A DNA stretch of 64,000 bases from CAVZVW01 sp963778845 (lineage in GTDB: Bacteria > Actinomycetota > Actinomycetes > Actinomycetales > Kineosporiaceae). The position numbers and the translations under genes were made by a program. How positions within the stretch are numbered: the first letter of the stretch is position 1; the number at the start of each line of letters is the position of its first letter. Location of the stretch: positions 372,001 to 436,000 of the forward strand of contig CAVZVW010000005.1 of NCBI GenBank assembly GCA_963778845.1. The letters run 5' to 3'. Of the stretch, positions 8,628 through 18,401 are shown piece by piece. The notes under the pieces were generated by a model that saw nothing but the letters and a program-made list of their open reading frames with translations, was not told the origin of the DNA and ran no database searches.

Positions 8628-8850
8628 GGTCAGCCCAGTGATCAGCCCCTGTGATCAGCCCCTGTTCGGCGCGGTGGCACGCTGCGCCGAACAGTTTGGC
8701 GTGGTGGCACACTGCGCCAACCCGGACCTGGCGCAACCGCACACAGTCAGCCCAGTGATCAGCCCAGTGATCAGCCCAGTGATCAGCCCCTGTTCGGCGC
8801 GGTGGCACGCTGCGCCGAACAGTTTGGCGTGGTGGCACACCGCGCCAAAC
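8628..8850. repeat. Tandem 12-bp repeats plus two copies of a paired-hairpin element
   Basis: Two near-identical units of about 57 nt (8665-8721 and 8793-8849) each contain two hairpins, GTTCGGCGC...GCGCCGAAC followed by GTTTGGCG...CGCCAA, with GGTGGCAC in the loops. Before each unit are short tandem copies of CAGTGATCAGCC: about two before the first and three before the second. The block fills most of the gap between the convergent adenosyltransferase and DUF2550 genes. The same hairpin architecture recurs at 21580-21718 and 27675-27746. Confidence 0.85.
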
Positions 8851-8861
8851 TGGCCCTGCGG

Positions 8862-9305
8862 TCAGGCCACGTCGACGCGCTGGCCAGGAGGAGCGGACTC
8901 CAACCACGTCGCGAACCCGTTGTACGCCGGCTCGCTCATCGCCAGCTCCAGCACCACGTTCCCGTACGAACATCGCACGATCACCGAGCCCGGGATCACG
9001 GCATAGGTCTCCGCGCCCTCCGGCGGGCGGCGTTCGAGGATCGCGAGGCGGGCGCGCGCCAGCGACCGCCCCGGTCGGGGGTTCATCGTGAAGATGCGGA
9101 ACCAGTCCAGACGGTCAGCCTCGTAGCGGGCCACGCCGAGCATCCAACCCCCGCCGGCCTGGGCCGTGTCCTTGCGCAGTGAGCAGTCGAACGTTCCCAG
9201 GGCGCTGCTGAGCACGAAGCGACGAAGCACGAAGACGCCGATCCCCAGCACCACGACTGCGGCGATCGTCGCGACCGCGACGATCGGGACGACGAGCTCC
9301 GCCAC
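8862..9305 (-). CDS. DUF2550 membrane-anchored protein
   Basis: 147-residue actinobacterial protein of unknown function that is usually found directly after atpC, as here (12 nt behind it). One N-terminal membrane helix (ELVVPIVAVATIAAVVVLG, residues 3-21) is followed by a soluble domain with conserved aromatic positions (GGGWMLGVARYEADRLDWFRI) that resembles the lipid- or nucleic-acid-binding folds suggested for the family. Continuous with the ATP synthase operon, so probably co-transcribed. No catalytic motif is visible. Confidence 0.85.
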   Translation of the reverse strand: MAELVVPIVAVATIAAVVVLGIGVFVLRRFVLSSALGTFDCSLRKDTAQAGGGWMLGVARYEADRLDWFRIFTMNPRPGRSLARARLAILERRPPEGAETYAVIPGSVIVRCSYGNVVLELAMSEPAYNGFATWLESAPPGQRVDVA

Positions 9306-9317
9306 CGCGCTCGCTCG

Positions 9318-9617
9318 TCAGTGCGACGTGCGTGGGCCGGTCGTGGTCGCCGCAGCATGGCCCGCGAGCACGGCGGAGTCGGAGACGATCGTGACCCGGT
9401 CCTGCTGCACCGAGAGGAACCCGTCGGGGACGTCCGCGACGACGCGCGCGCCGTCCGCCGGGGTCACCCGGACCTCACCAGGGGCCAGGATCGCCAGCAG
9501 CGGCGCGTGCCCGGGCAGGATGCCGAGCTCACCGTCGAGGGTGCGCGCGATGACCATCGTCGCCTCGCCAGACCAGACCTTGTGGTCGGCGCTGACGATC
9601 TCGACCTGCAATGGCAC
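9318..9617 (-). CDS. atpC: F0F1 ATP synthase subunit epsilon (short form)
   Basis: Rotor-stalk subunit of F1. 99 residues cover the N-terminal beta-sandwich (EIVSADHKVWSGEA, GELGILPGHAPLL) and then stop after a short Ala/Thr-rich tail. The C-terminal two-helix domain, which in longer epsilon subunits inhibits ATP hydrolysis, is absent. Short forms of this kind occur in several actinobacteria. Last ATP synthase gene of the operon, 82 nt after atpD. Confidence 0.95.
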   Translation of the reverse strand: MPLQVEIVSADHKVWSGEATMVIARTLDGELGILPGHAPLLAILAPGEVRVTPADGARVVADVPDGFLSVQQDRVTIVSDSAVLAGHAAATTTGPRTSH

Positions 9618-9699
9618 GGGCTACCTCCGAGGTGCCGGGCAGCGGGTGGGGGAAACCCGCGGGTGGGACAGGATATCGGCAATGCACGAGGCCGTACGG

Positions 9700-11163
<1,464 letters not shown>

Positions 11164-11257
11164 GTCTCTCACTCACTCTCGAGGTGTTCGGGTTGTGCCG
11201 GTTGCTCGGTTCTGCTCGGCGTGCTCGGGTGCTCGGGTGGTCGGGTTCGTGCCGGGT

Positions 11258-12169
11258 TCAGGAGGTGGAGGTGGTGGCGTCGGCGAGGGCGTTGGCCCCG
11301 CCCACGATCTCGCTGATCTCCTGGGTGATCTCCGCCTGCCGGGCGGTGTTGGCCAGGCGGGTGTAGCGCCGGATCAGGTCCTCCGCGTTGTCGGTCGCCG
11401 ACTTCATCGCGCGCTGCCGGGCGGCCAGCTCGCTGGCCGCGGCTTGCAGCAAGGCGTTGAAGATCCGTGCCTCGACGTACTTCGGCAGGAGGGCGTCGAG
11501 GACGGCGGCGGCCGAGGGCTCGAACTCGTACAGCGGGAGGACGTCGTCCGGGGCGGGAGGCTCCGTGCCCTCGACGACCTCCAGGGGCAGCAGCCGAACG
11601 ACCTCGGGGACCTGGGTCACCATGTTGACGAAGCGGGTGTACACGATGTGGATCTCGTCCACGCCGCCGTCGGTGTCCTCGCTGAGGAACGCCTCGATCA
11701 GGGTCCGCGCGATGTCGCGCGCGACGTCGTAGGTCGGCGCGTCGGATGCCCCGGTCCACTCCGCCGCGATCGCGCGCCTGCGGAACCGGTAGTACGCAAC
11801 ACCCTTGCGGCCCGCCAGGAACGGCACGACCTGCTTGCCCTCCAGGCGAAGCAGCTCGGCGAGCCGCTCCCCCTCCTTGATGACGCTGGAGGAGTAGGCC
11901 CCCGCCAGCCCCCGGTCGGAGGTCACCAGAAGCATCGCCGCCCGCCGCACCTGAGCCTTCTCGGTCGTCAGCGGATGGTCCTCGTTGGAGAACGTGGCGA
12001 CGGCGGACACCGCGCGTGTGATCGCGCGGGCGTACGGCGTGGACGCCGCCGTGCGGTTCTGCGCCTTGAGCATGCGCGACGCGGCGATCAGCTCGAACGC
12101 CCGCGTGATCTTCTTGGTGGCCTGCACCGACCGGATCCGCTGCCGGTAGATGCGCTGCTGTGCGCCCAT
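11258..12169 (-). CDS. atpG: F0F1 ATP synthase subunit gamma
   Basis: Central rotor shaft of F1, 303 residues. It begins MGAQQRIYRQRIRSVQATKK, the conserved N-terminal coiled-coil helix, and ends with the matching C-terminal helix (ATDNAEDLIRRYTRLANTAR, then EITQEISEIVGG). The start at 12169 lies 7 nt after the atpA stop, so translation is probably coupled. Confidence 0.97.
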   Translation of the reverse strand: MGAQQRIYRQRIRSVQATKKITRAFELIAASRMLKAQNRTAASTPYARAITRAVSAVATFSNEDHPLTTEKAQVRRAAMLLVTSDRGLAGAYSSSVIKEGERLAELLRLEGKQVVPFLAGRKGVAYYRFRRRAIAAEWTGASDAPTYDVARDIARTLIEAFLSEDTDGGVDEIHIVYTRFVNMVTQVPEVVRLLPLEVVEGTEPPAPDDVLPLYEFEPSAAAVLDALLPKYVEARIFNALLQAAASELAARQRAMKSATDNAEDLIRRYTRLANTARQAEITQEISEIVGGANALADATTSTS

Positions 12170-12176
12170 GCAGGCA

Positions 12177-13817
12177 TCAGCCCCGCTTCTGCCGCACGAT
12201 GGTCTCCTGCTCGACCTCGGCGTCGTCGAGCGCCTCGGCGCTCTCCTTGCCGGCGAGCACCAGCGGTTTGCCCTCACCGGTCTGGAAGCCGGCCTTGAAC
12301 GCGGCGACGGCCTCGCGCAGCGCCGCCTCGGTGTCCGCGGAGAAGTCCCCGGTCTCCCGGATCACGTCGAGCACCTTGCTCGAGCGACGCAGGTTCTCCA
12401 GAAGCTCGGACTCGAACCGGCGGATGTCCTCGGTCGGCACGGCGTCGAGCTCACCGCTCGTGCCGGTCCAGATGGCCACCGCCTGCTCCTCCATGGGGTA
12501 CGGGGAGTACTGCGGCTGCTTGAGCAGCTCGACCAGGCGCTGCCCGCGCCCCAGCTGTGCGCGCGATGCGGCGTCGAGGTCCGAGGCGAACATGGCGAAG
12601 GCCTCGAGCGCACGGAACTGCGCCAGGTCCACCCGCAACGAGCCCGAGACCGTCTTCATGGCCTTCGTCTGCGCGGCGCCGCCGACCCGCGAGACCGAGA
12701 TGCCCACGTTGATGGCCGGTCGCACGTTCGCGTTGAACAGGTCCGACTCGAGGAAGATCTGGCCGTCGGTGATCGAGATGACGTTGGTGGGGATGTAGGC
12801 CGAGACGTCGTTGGCCTTGGTCTCGATGACGGGCAGACCGGTCATGGACCCCGCCCCCATCTCCTCGGAGAGCTTCGCGCAACGCTCGAGCAGGCGGCTG
12901 TGCAGGTAGAAGACGTCGCCGGGGTAGGCCTCGCGGCCGGGAGGGCGACGCAGCAGCAGGGATACCGCGCGGTAGGCCTCGGCCTGCTTCGTCAGGTCGT
13001 CGAACATGATCAGCACGTGCTTGCCGGCGTACATCCAGTGCTGGCCGATCGCCGACCCGGTGTAGGGGGCGAGGTACTTGAAGCCCGCGGCGTCGGATGC
13101 GGGGGCGGCGACGATCGTCGTGTACTCCAGCGCACCGGCCTCCTCGAGCGCACGACGCACTGAGGCGATCGTCGAGCCCTTCTGGCCGATCGCGACGTAG
13201 ATGCAGCGCACCTGCTTCGTGGGGTCGCCGGAGGCCCAGTTCGCCTTCTGGTTGATGATCGTGTCGATGAGGACGGCGGTCTTGCCCGTCTGGCGGTCAC
13301 CGATCACCAGCTGGCGCTGACCGCGGCCGATCGGGGTCATCGAGTCGATGGCCTTGATCCCGGTCATCAGCGGCTCGTGCACGCCACGGCGCTGCACCAC
13401 GCTGGGCGCCTGCAGCTCCAAGGCCCGCCGGGCCTCCGGCTCGATGTCGCCCAGACCGTCGATGGGGTGGCCGAGGGGGTCGATGACGCGGCCCATGAAC
13501 GCGTCCCCGACCGGGACGGAGAGGACCTCACCCGTGCGGCGCACCTCCTGGCCCTCCTCGATGCCGCTGAACTCGCCGAGGATGACCACCCCGATCTCGC
13601 GGACGTCGAGGTTGAGCGCGAGACCGAGGGTGCCGCCCTCGAACTGCAGGAGCTCGTTCGCCATCACGCTGGGCAGGCCCTCGACGCGCGCGATCCCGTC
13701 CATCGCCTCGCTGACGCGGCCGACCTCCTCCCGGGAGGACGTGCCGGGCTGGTAGGACTGGACGAAGGCGTCCAGCGCTTCCCGGATCTCCTCCGGACGG
13801 ATCGTGAGCTCCGTCAT
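12177..13817 (-). CDS. atpA: F0F1 ATP synthase subunit alpha
   Basis: Non-catalytic nucleotide-binding F1 subunit, 546 residues, typical of actinobacteria. Walker A reads GDRQTGKTA; the family block ISVSRVGGAAQTKAMK with its conserved Arg is intact, as is the N-terminal crown domain (EGLPSVMANELLQFEGG). The tail after residue 510 is acidic and Glu-rich. In frame throughout. Confidence 0.98.
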   Translation of the reverse strand: MTELTIRPEEIREALDAFVQSYQPGTSSREEVGRVSEAMDGIARVEGLPSVMANELLQFEGGTLGLALNLDVREIGVVILGEFSGIEEGQEVRRTGEVLSVPVGDAFMGRVIDPLGHPIDGLGDIEPEARRALELQAPSVVQRRGVHEPLMTGIKAIDSMTPIGRGQRQLVIGDRQTGKTAVLIDTIINQKANWASGDPTKQVRCIYVAIGQKGSTIASVRRALEEAGALEYTTIVAAPASDAAGFKYLAPYTGSAIGQHWMYAGKHVLIMFDDLTKQAEAYRAVSLLLRRPPGREAYPGDVFYLHSRLLERCAKLSEEMGAGSMTGLPVIETKANDVSAYIPTNVISITDGQIFLESDLFNANVRPAINVGISVSRVGGAAQTKAMKTVSGSLRVDLAQFRALEAFAMFASDLDAASRAQLGRGQRLVELLKQPQYSPYPMEEQAVAIWTGTSGELDAVPTEDIRRFESELLENLRRSSKVLDVIRETGDFSADTEAALREAVAAFKAGFQTGEGKPLVLAGKESAEALDDAEVEQETIVRQKRG

Positions 13818-13927
13818 GTGAAGTCCCTGCTCTCTGTGTTCTCGGTGCTCTCGGTCGGGTATCGGTCAGGTGCACTCGGTCGGCTGGCGTACAGCGGTCA
13901 TGGTTCTGGTCAGGCGTGAGTCCCGGC

Positions 13928-14743
13928 TCAGCCGGCGAGCCGGCGTCGTGCCTCGTCGAGCCTGGCGACCATCGTGGCGTCCACGAGCTCGCCGCTGACC
14001 TGCACCCGCAGGCCGCCGACGACGCCGGGGTCGACGTCGACGTTGAGCCTCATGGGTCTGCCGTAACGGCGCTGCAGGGCCGCCGCGAGCCGGGCGCGGT
14101 GCGCCGGCTGCAGCGGCCGGGCGGCCACGACGTGCGCCACCAGCCGGCTGCGCCGCTGCGCGGCGGCGGTCACGTAGGCCTCGAGGACCTGCTCGGTGCG
14201 CATGCCTCGAGGGCGGATGGCCGCCTGCACCGCCAGCCTCACGGCCTCGGGCGCGGCCCTGCCGGCGAGCAGGCTCTGCACGAGCGCGGCCTTGCGACCC
14301 GCGCCCTCAGTGCGCGTGGAGAACGCGTCACGAAGGCCCGCGTCACCGCTGACCGTGCGGGCGAAGCGGAAGAGCTGGTCCTCGACGTCGTCCAGCCGGC
14401 CCGCGACCTCCGCCCCGGCGAGCGTGGCGGAGACGGCGAGGTGCTCCACAGAGTCGGTGAGGTCCAAGGCGCGGGCCCACCGCCCACGGACGAGCCCGGT
14501 GAGCAGGTCGACCGTGGCGGCCGAGAGCCGTCCGGCGAAGAGCCGTTCGACCAGCGCCGCCTTGTCCGCACCGGTTCGCGACGGGTCGGTCAGCGCCCTG
14601 CGTGCGCCGGCGACGTCCGCCAGCACCCCGGTCACGCCGAAGAGCTCCTCGGCGATCGCGCTCGGCTGCGCACCAGGTGCCGTGAGCAGCGTCTCCAGAC
14701 GCTCCTCCCCGGCTGCCAGCGACGCCCGACTGGTCCCCCGCAT
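13928..14743 (-). CDS. atpH: F0F1 ATP synthase subunit delta
   Basis: Peripheral-stalk subunit joining b to the top of F1. 271 residues, the long actinobacterial form. The C-terminal family signature DPGVVGGLRVQVSGELVD is present. The ATG at 14741-14743 shares one base with the atpF stop (TGATG), which indicates translational coupling. It precedes atpA by 110 nt. Confidence 0.95.
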   Translation of the reverse strand: MRGTSRASLAAGEERLETLLTAPGAQPSAIAEELFGVTGVLADVAGARRALTDPSRTGADKAALVERLFAGRLSAATVDLLTGLVRGRWARALDLTDSVEHLAVSATLAGAEVAGRLDDVEDQLFRFARTVSGDAGLRDAFSTRTEGAGRKAALVQSLLAGRAAPEAVRLAVQAAIRPRGMRTEQVLEAYVTAAAQRRSRLVAHVVAARPLQPAHRARLAAALQRRYGRPMRLNVDVDPGVVGGLRVQVSGELVDATMVARLDEARRRLAG

Positions 14744-15321
14744 CAGGCGCCCTCGGCCGCCGCGGAGCCCGCCGGGACGGGCGCGCCCTCGAGCTCGGCA
14801 AGGAAGCGCTCGACGACACGGCTCTGCCGGGCCTCGTCCTGCAGAGCCTCCTCGACGATGCGGGAGGCGAGGTCGGTGGCCAACCGCCCGACCTCGATGC
14901 GCAGCTGCACCACGGCGGCCTGGCGCTCGGCCTGGATGTGGGCCTGGGCGCTGGCCGTGATCCGGTCGGCCTCCTCCTGAGCCCGCACCCGCATCTCGGC
15001 GATGATGGCCGCGCCCTCCTGACGGGCCTCCTCGCGCATGCGCGAGGCCTCGGCGCGCGCCCCGGCCAGCTGCGCCCGGTACTCGGCGAGCGCGGCTGTC
15101 GCCTCCTCCTGGGCGGCCTCGGCCCGAGCGATCCCGCCTTCGATCACGGCAGTCCGCTCGGCGAAGGCCTCCTCGAAGCGGGGGACGACGAACTTGGCGA
15201 CCGCCCAGTAGGCGACGCCGAAGAAGACCAAACCGATGATGAGTTCCGCGGGGTGCGGGATGATAGGGAGCTTCCCTCCCCACCCGTTGTCCGCCGCGGC
15301 GGTCAGCGCGAGCGCGAACAC
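14743..15321 (-). CDS. atpF: F0F1 ATP synthase subunit b
   Basis: Membrane-anchored peripheral stalk, 192 residues. An N-terminal segment followed by one membrane helix (ELIIGLVFFGVAYWAVAKFV, residues 26-45) leads into a long charged coiled coil rich in Ala, Glu and Arg (RAEAAQEEATAALAEYRAQL). It ends in a flexible Ala/Gly tail. 138 nt separate it from atpE; I see no further gene there. Confidence 0.96.
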   Translation of the reverse strand: MFALALTAAADNGWGGKLPIIPHPAELIIGLVFFGVAYWAVAKFVVPRFEEAFAERTAVIEGGIARAEAAQEEATAALAEYRAQLAGARAEASRMREEARQEGAAIIAEMRVRAQEEADRITASAQAHIQAERQAAVVQLRIEVGRLATDLASRIVEEALQDEARQSRVVERFLAELEGAPVPAGSAAAEGA

Positions 15322-15459
15322 GTCGATCCTCTCGTCGTCAGCCGATGGGCCGAGCCTTCCTCTGGGTACCGAGCACGCCGTTGCTCTTCACGAGCCGTCC
15401 CCCTCGGTTGTGTACCCGAAGGGGCGCAAGCCGGCGGAGCGGTGTGCTCGACGAGCCTC

Positions 15460-15666
15460 CTACTTGAAGACGAAGGCGAAGACGAGCCCCAGGAGGGCGA
15501 GCGCCTCGGTGAGGGCGAAGCCGGTGAAGGCGATGGGCTGAAGCATCCCTCGGGACTCGGGCTGGCGCGCGACGCCGCTGAGGTAGGCGGCGAAGATGAG
15601 GCCGACACCGATGCCGGGGCCGATCGCTGCAAGGCCGTAGCCGAGGAACGCGATGTTCCCTTTCAT
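15460..15666 (-). CDS. atpE: F0F1 ATP synthase subunit c
   Basis: Proteolipid ring subunit, 68 residues, two membrane helices joined by the polar loop ARQPE. Helix 1 holds the Gly-rich packing stretch AIGPGIGVG. The proton-binding carboxylate is the Glu in FALTEALALLG, which marks a proton-coupled rather than a sodium-coupled ring (no Na-site Gln/Ser pattern). Start at 15666 follows AAAGGA. Confidence 0.97.
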   Translation of the reverse strand: MKGNIAFLGYGLAAIGPGIGVGLIFAAYLSGVARQPESRGMLQPIAFTGFALTEALALLGLVFAFVFK

Positions 15667-15732
15667 GAACTGAGTCCTTTCGACGGGTGTGGCTCGGGGA
15701 CGGTTGGTACTGCGATCGGGCGAACCGGTGGG

Positions 15733-16521
15733 TCAGTGCTCGTCGGCGAGCGAGCCGGCGATGTAGAGGGCGGCCAGCAGGGTGAACACGTAGGCCTGCA
15801 GGAACTCGATGAGGATCTCGAAGAACGACATCACGATGGTGAACGCGAAGGACAGCACGCCGGCGACCTTGAGAATGCCGCTGGAGTGCAGAAGCAGGTA
15901 CTGCCCGCCAAGGGTGAAGACCAGCAGCATGAGGTGGCCGGCGAACATGTTGCCGAACAGACGCAGGGCCAGCGTGAGTGGGCGGGTGATGAAGTACGTG
16001 ATGAACTCGAGAAACCACATGTACGGGACCAGCCACCCCGGAAGGCCCGGAGGGACCAGGCTGCGCATGTAGCCCATGAAACCCTTCCGCTGCAGCGCGA
16101 CCGTGTGGTACACGACGAACACGACCAAGGTCAGCGCGATCGGGAAGGCCAGGCGGCTGAACGTCGGGAACTGGATGAACGGCATCACGCCGAACAGGTT
16201 GTTGAGAAAGATCACGGTGAACAGGCTGAACAGCAGCGGCACGAACCTCAGGAAGTCGTGGCTGCCGATGATGTCCCTGGCGATGCTGTTGCGAACGAGG
16301 CCGTACACGCCCTCCGCCGCGAACTGCGCCCGTCCCGGCACGACCGCCATCCGGCGCGTCACCATCACGAAGAACCAGACGAGCGCGACGACCGAGAACA
16401 CCAGGACGACCGACGCTCGCGTCAGCGCGAGGGCCCCGTCACCGACGAGCGGCTGCCAGAAGTCGGGAGGCCCGGGGGCCTCGAAGCCGGAGTCAGCGGC
16501 GGCGGCGAGCAGGCTGCTCAC
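15733..16521 (-). CDS. atpB: F0F1 ATP synthase subunit a
   Basis: Stator channel subunit of Fo, 262 residues, with about five or six membrane segments. The essential Arg lies in TLALRLFGNMFAGH and the C-terminal helices hold EILIEFLQAYVFTLL. The GTG at 16521 is chosen because AAGGAG lies 6 nt upstream (GAAGGAGACCCAGTG). The reading frame extends far upstream of this, but that sequence has no family similarity. Confidence 0.95.
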   Translation of the reverse strand: MSSLLAAAADSGFEAPGPPDFWQPLVGDGALALTRASVVLVFSVVALVWFFVMVTRRMAVVPGRAQFAAEGVYGLVRNSIARDIIGSHDFLRFVPLLFSLFTVIFLNNLFGVMPFIQFPTFSRLAFPIALTLVVFVVYHTVALQRKGFMGYMRSLVPPGLPGWLVPYMWFLEFITYFITRPLTLALRLFGNMFAGHLMLLVFTLGGQYLLLHSSGILKVAGVLSFAFTIVMSFFEILIEFLQAYVFTLLAALYIAGSLADEH

Positions 16522-16736
16522 TGGGTCTCCTTCACTCAGCGTGATCCAGGGCGTCCGCAGACGCGAAGGGGGCGTTGCGAGGGTCTTCGCGTACGGTACC
16601 GGACCGCCACGACGTCGTCGGTGAAGGGTGGTTCTTGCCCGTAACGCCAGTAGGCCCGTAACCCCAACAGGACGGAGCTCCGCGCACCTGGTGCCGCACG
16701 GACCCCGCAGCCATCGCGGAAACCCTAGCAGCGAGA
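16522..16736 (-). promoter_or_regulatory. atpI-atpB spacer with possible internal promoter and direct repeat
   Basis: This 215-nt gap inside the ATP synthase operon holds TAGGGT (minus strand, 16727-16722) just after the atpI stop, and two copies of GTTACGGGC about 18 nt apart (around 16635-16666, minus strand). It could carry a second promoter or a leader for atpB. No gene is visible. Assigned from sequence pattern only. Confidence 0.3.
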
Positions 16737-17231
16737 TCAGCCGGGCGGCGTCTCGGCTGCGTCGCCGAACGCCAGCACGCGCAGGCGCCGAACGGCGATC
16801 ACGTCGCCCACGGCCCAGGCCACAGTCGCCGCGACGAACCCCGCCCCGGTCCACGGTCCGGGCAGCCACGAGACGGGCTGCAGCGCCACCGCCGCCAAGC
16901 CAAGCACAAGGAACGTCAGGAGGTACGTCGCCAGCGCCGCCGCCATCACCGCGACCGGCGACCATGCCCTCGACCAGCGCATCACCGCCGGCACCGCCGA
17001 CAGAGCGGCGACCGCGAGGACACCGCCGACGACCGCCGCGACGACCGCCGCGGCTCCGGCCACGACACCGGCGACGGCCACGGCAGCTGTGGCTGCCAGG
17101 CCGAACACGCCTCCTCCGAACAGCATCGCCCGTGCTGCCTCGGCACCGGAGTCCTGGGGGGTCCCGCCAAGGGCCGCCCTCACGAGACCACCGCCGTGTC
17201 GCCCGGCACGGGCTGTGCGACGGTGCGACAC
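16737..17231 (-). CDS. atpI: Probable AtpI-like membrane protein
   Basis: 164 residues with four hydrophobic segments (GVFGLAATAAVAVAGVVAGA, VVGGVLAVAALSAVPAVM, VAVMAAALATYLLTFLVLG, GAGFVAATVAWAVGDVIAV). Position directly before atpB, length and topology fit AtpI, which helps assemble the c ring. Sequence identity to AtpI is not obvious by eye. The GTG at 17231 is used; a GTG at 17183 would put the CRP-type palindrome at 17232-17251 further upstream and is an equally reasonable start. Confidence 0.65.
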   Translation of the reverse strand: MSHRRTARAGRHGGGLVRAALGGTPQDSGAEAARAMLFGGGVFGLAATAAVAVAGVVAGAAAVVAAVVGGVLAVAALSAVPAVMRWSRAWSPVAVMAAALATYLLTFLVLGLAAVALQPVSWLPGPWTGAGFVAATVAWAVGDVIAVRRLRVLAFGDAAETPPG

Positions 17232-17251
17232 CTTGTGAACTCTGTCACAAG
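17232..17251. promoter_or_regulatory. CRP/GlxR-type operator in front of the ATP synthase operon
   Basis: A perfect palindrome of 7-nt arms, CTTGTGA and TCACAAG, with a 6-nt spacer. The core TGTGA-N6-TCACA is the consensus of CRP-family regulators (CRP in Mycobacterium, GlxR in Corynebacterium). It sits in the 57-nt gap between the WecA-like gene stop and the atpI start, directly upstream of the start codon. Control of the ATP synthase operon by a cAMP-responsive regulator is inferred. Confidence 0.7.
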
Positions 17252-17288
17252 CAACCCCCGTCCCAGCGAGAACCGGGACATCCCCGAC

Positions 17289-18401
17289 TCATCGGTGCCG
17301 TCCCTTCGCAGCCGCGGCCCGGCGGCGGCGCAGCGGCCCAAGCGTCAGGACGACCGCCAGCGCCAGCGCCGCCGCGGTGGCCGCCAGCGCCATCCGCGCC
17401 GGCACCACCGCCATCGACGCCACACCGAACGCCGCGATGGCCGTCCACACGTACAGGATGAGGACGGCGGCGGCGTGGCTGTGCCCGATCTCCAGCATGC
17501 GATGGTGCAGGTGCCGCTTGTCGGGCTGCCACGGCTTGAGGCCCGCCCGGGTGCGGCGCACGACCGCCATCCCGAGGTCGATCAGCGGCAGCGCGAGCAC
17601 GGCGAGCGGCAGGACCAGCGGGAAGAACGCCGGCGCCAGCCCGGTCCCCGACACGGCGGGGTTCACCTGCCCGGCGATCGCGATGGTCGAGGAGGCGAGC
17701 AGAAGCCCGATCAGCATCGAACCGCTGTCACCCATGAACACCCGCGCCGGGTTGAAGTTGTGGGGCAGGAAGCCCAGGCAGCACCCCACGAGGGACGCGG
17801 TGACCATCGAGGCCAGCGAGGAGTAGTCCTGCGGGTTGGCGTCGCGGGAGAGCAGGTAGGAGTAGAGGAAGAACGCCGAGCCGGCGATGCCCACGATTCC
17901 GGCGGCCAGGCCGTCGAGGCCGTCGACGAAGTTCACGGCGTTGATCGTGACCACGACGATGAGCACGGTGAGCAGCAGCAGCGTGCCGGAGGACGGGATC
18001 GTCACTCCCGCGATCGGCAGCCAGAGCAGCTGGATGCCCTGCCAGGCCATGAGGCCCGCTGCCAGCGCCTGCCCGGCGAGCTTCGTGACGGCGTCGAGGC
18101 TCCAGAGGTCGTCGGCCACCCCCAGTGCGCAGATCAGCGCCGCCCCGAGCAGCACGGCGTAGGGGCCCTGGCCTCCCACGAACAGCGGGGAGAGGAAGGG
18201 CATCTGGCTGGCCACCACGAGGGACACGGCGAAGCCGGTGAACATGGCCAGGCCGCCCATCCGCGGCACCGGGACCTGGTGGACGTCGCGGTCGCGTACC
18301 GCAGTGATCGCGCCGATGCGCCTGGCGAGACGGCGCACCAGCGGCGTCGCAAGGTAGGTGACCGCGGCTGCGACCAGCATCACGAAGAGGTAGGCCCTCA
18401 C
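17289..18401 (-). CDS. Undecaprenyl-phosphate glycosyl-1-phosphate transferase (WecA/TagO/MraY superfamily)
   Basis: Polytopic membrane enzyme of 370 residues that transfers a sugar-1-phosphate (probably GlcNAc-1-P) to the C55 lipid carrier for cell-wall polymers. It shows DRDVHQVPVPRMGGLAMF, the Asp-rich VADDLWSLD loop, the NAVNFVDGLDGLAAG active-site motif, FMGDSGSMLIG and the His-rich DKRHLHHRMLE loop. About ten membrane helices. The GTG at 18401 overlaps the stop of the upstream Sua5 gene by 4 nt (GTGA). This gene commonly lies between Sua5 and the ATP synthase operon in actinobacteria. Confidence 0.92.
   Translation of the reverse strand: MRAYLFVMLVAAAVTYLATPLVRRLARRIGAITAVRDRDVHQVPVPRMGGLAMFTGFAVSLVVASQMPFLSPLFVGGQGPYAVLLGAALICALGVADDLWSLDAVTKLAGQALAAGLMAWQGIQLLWLPIAGVTIPSSGTLLLLTVLIVVVTINAVNFVDGLDGLAAGIVGIAGSAFFLYSYLLSRDANPQDYSSLASMVTASLVGCCLGFLPHNFNPARVFMGDSGSMLIGLLLASSTIAIAGQVNPAVSGTGLAPAFFPLVLPLAVLALPLIDLGMAVVRRTRAGLKPWQPDKRHLHHRMLEIGHSHAAAVLILYVWTAIAAFGVASMAVVPARMALAATAAALALAVVLTLGPLRRRRAAAAKGRHR

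Noticed and set aside
8628..8850. Possible CRISPR array
   Set aside because: Units are 12 bp and directly abutting, spacers are not unique, and no cas genes are present.
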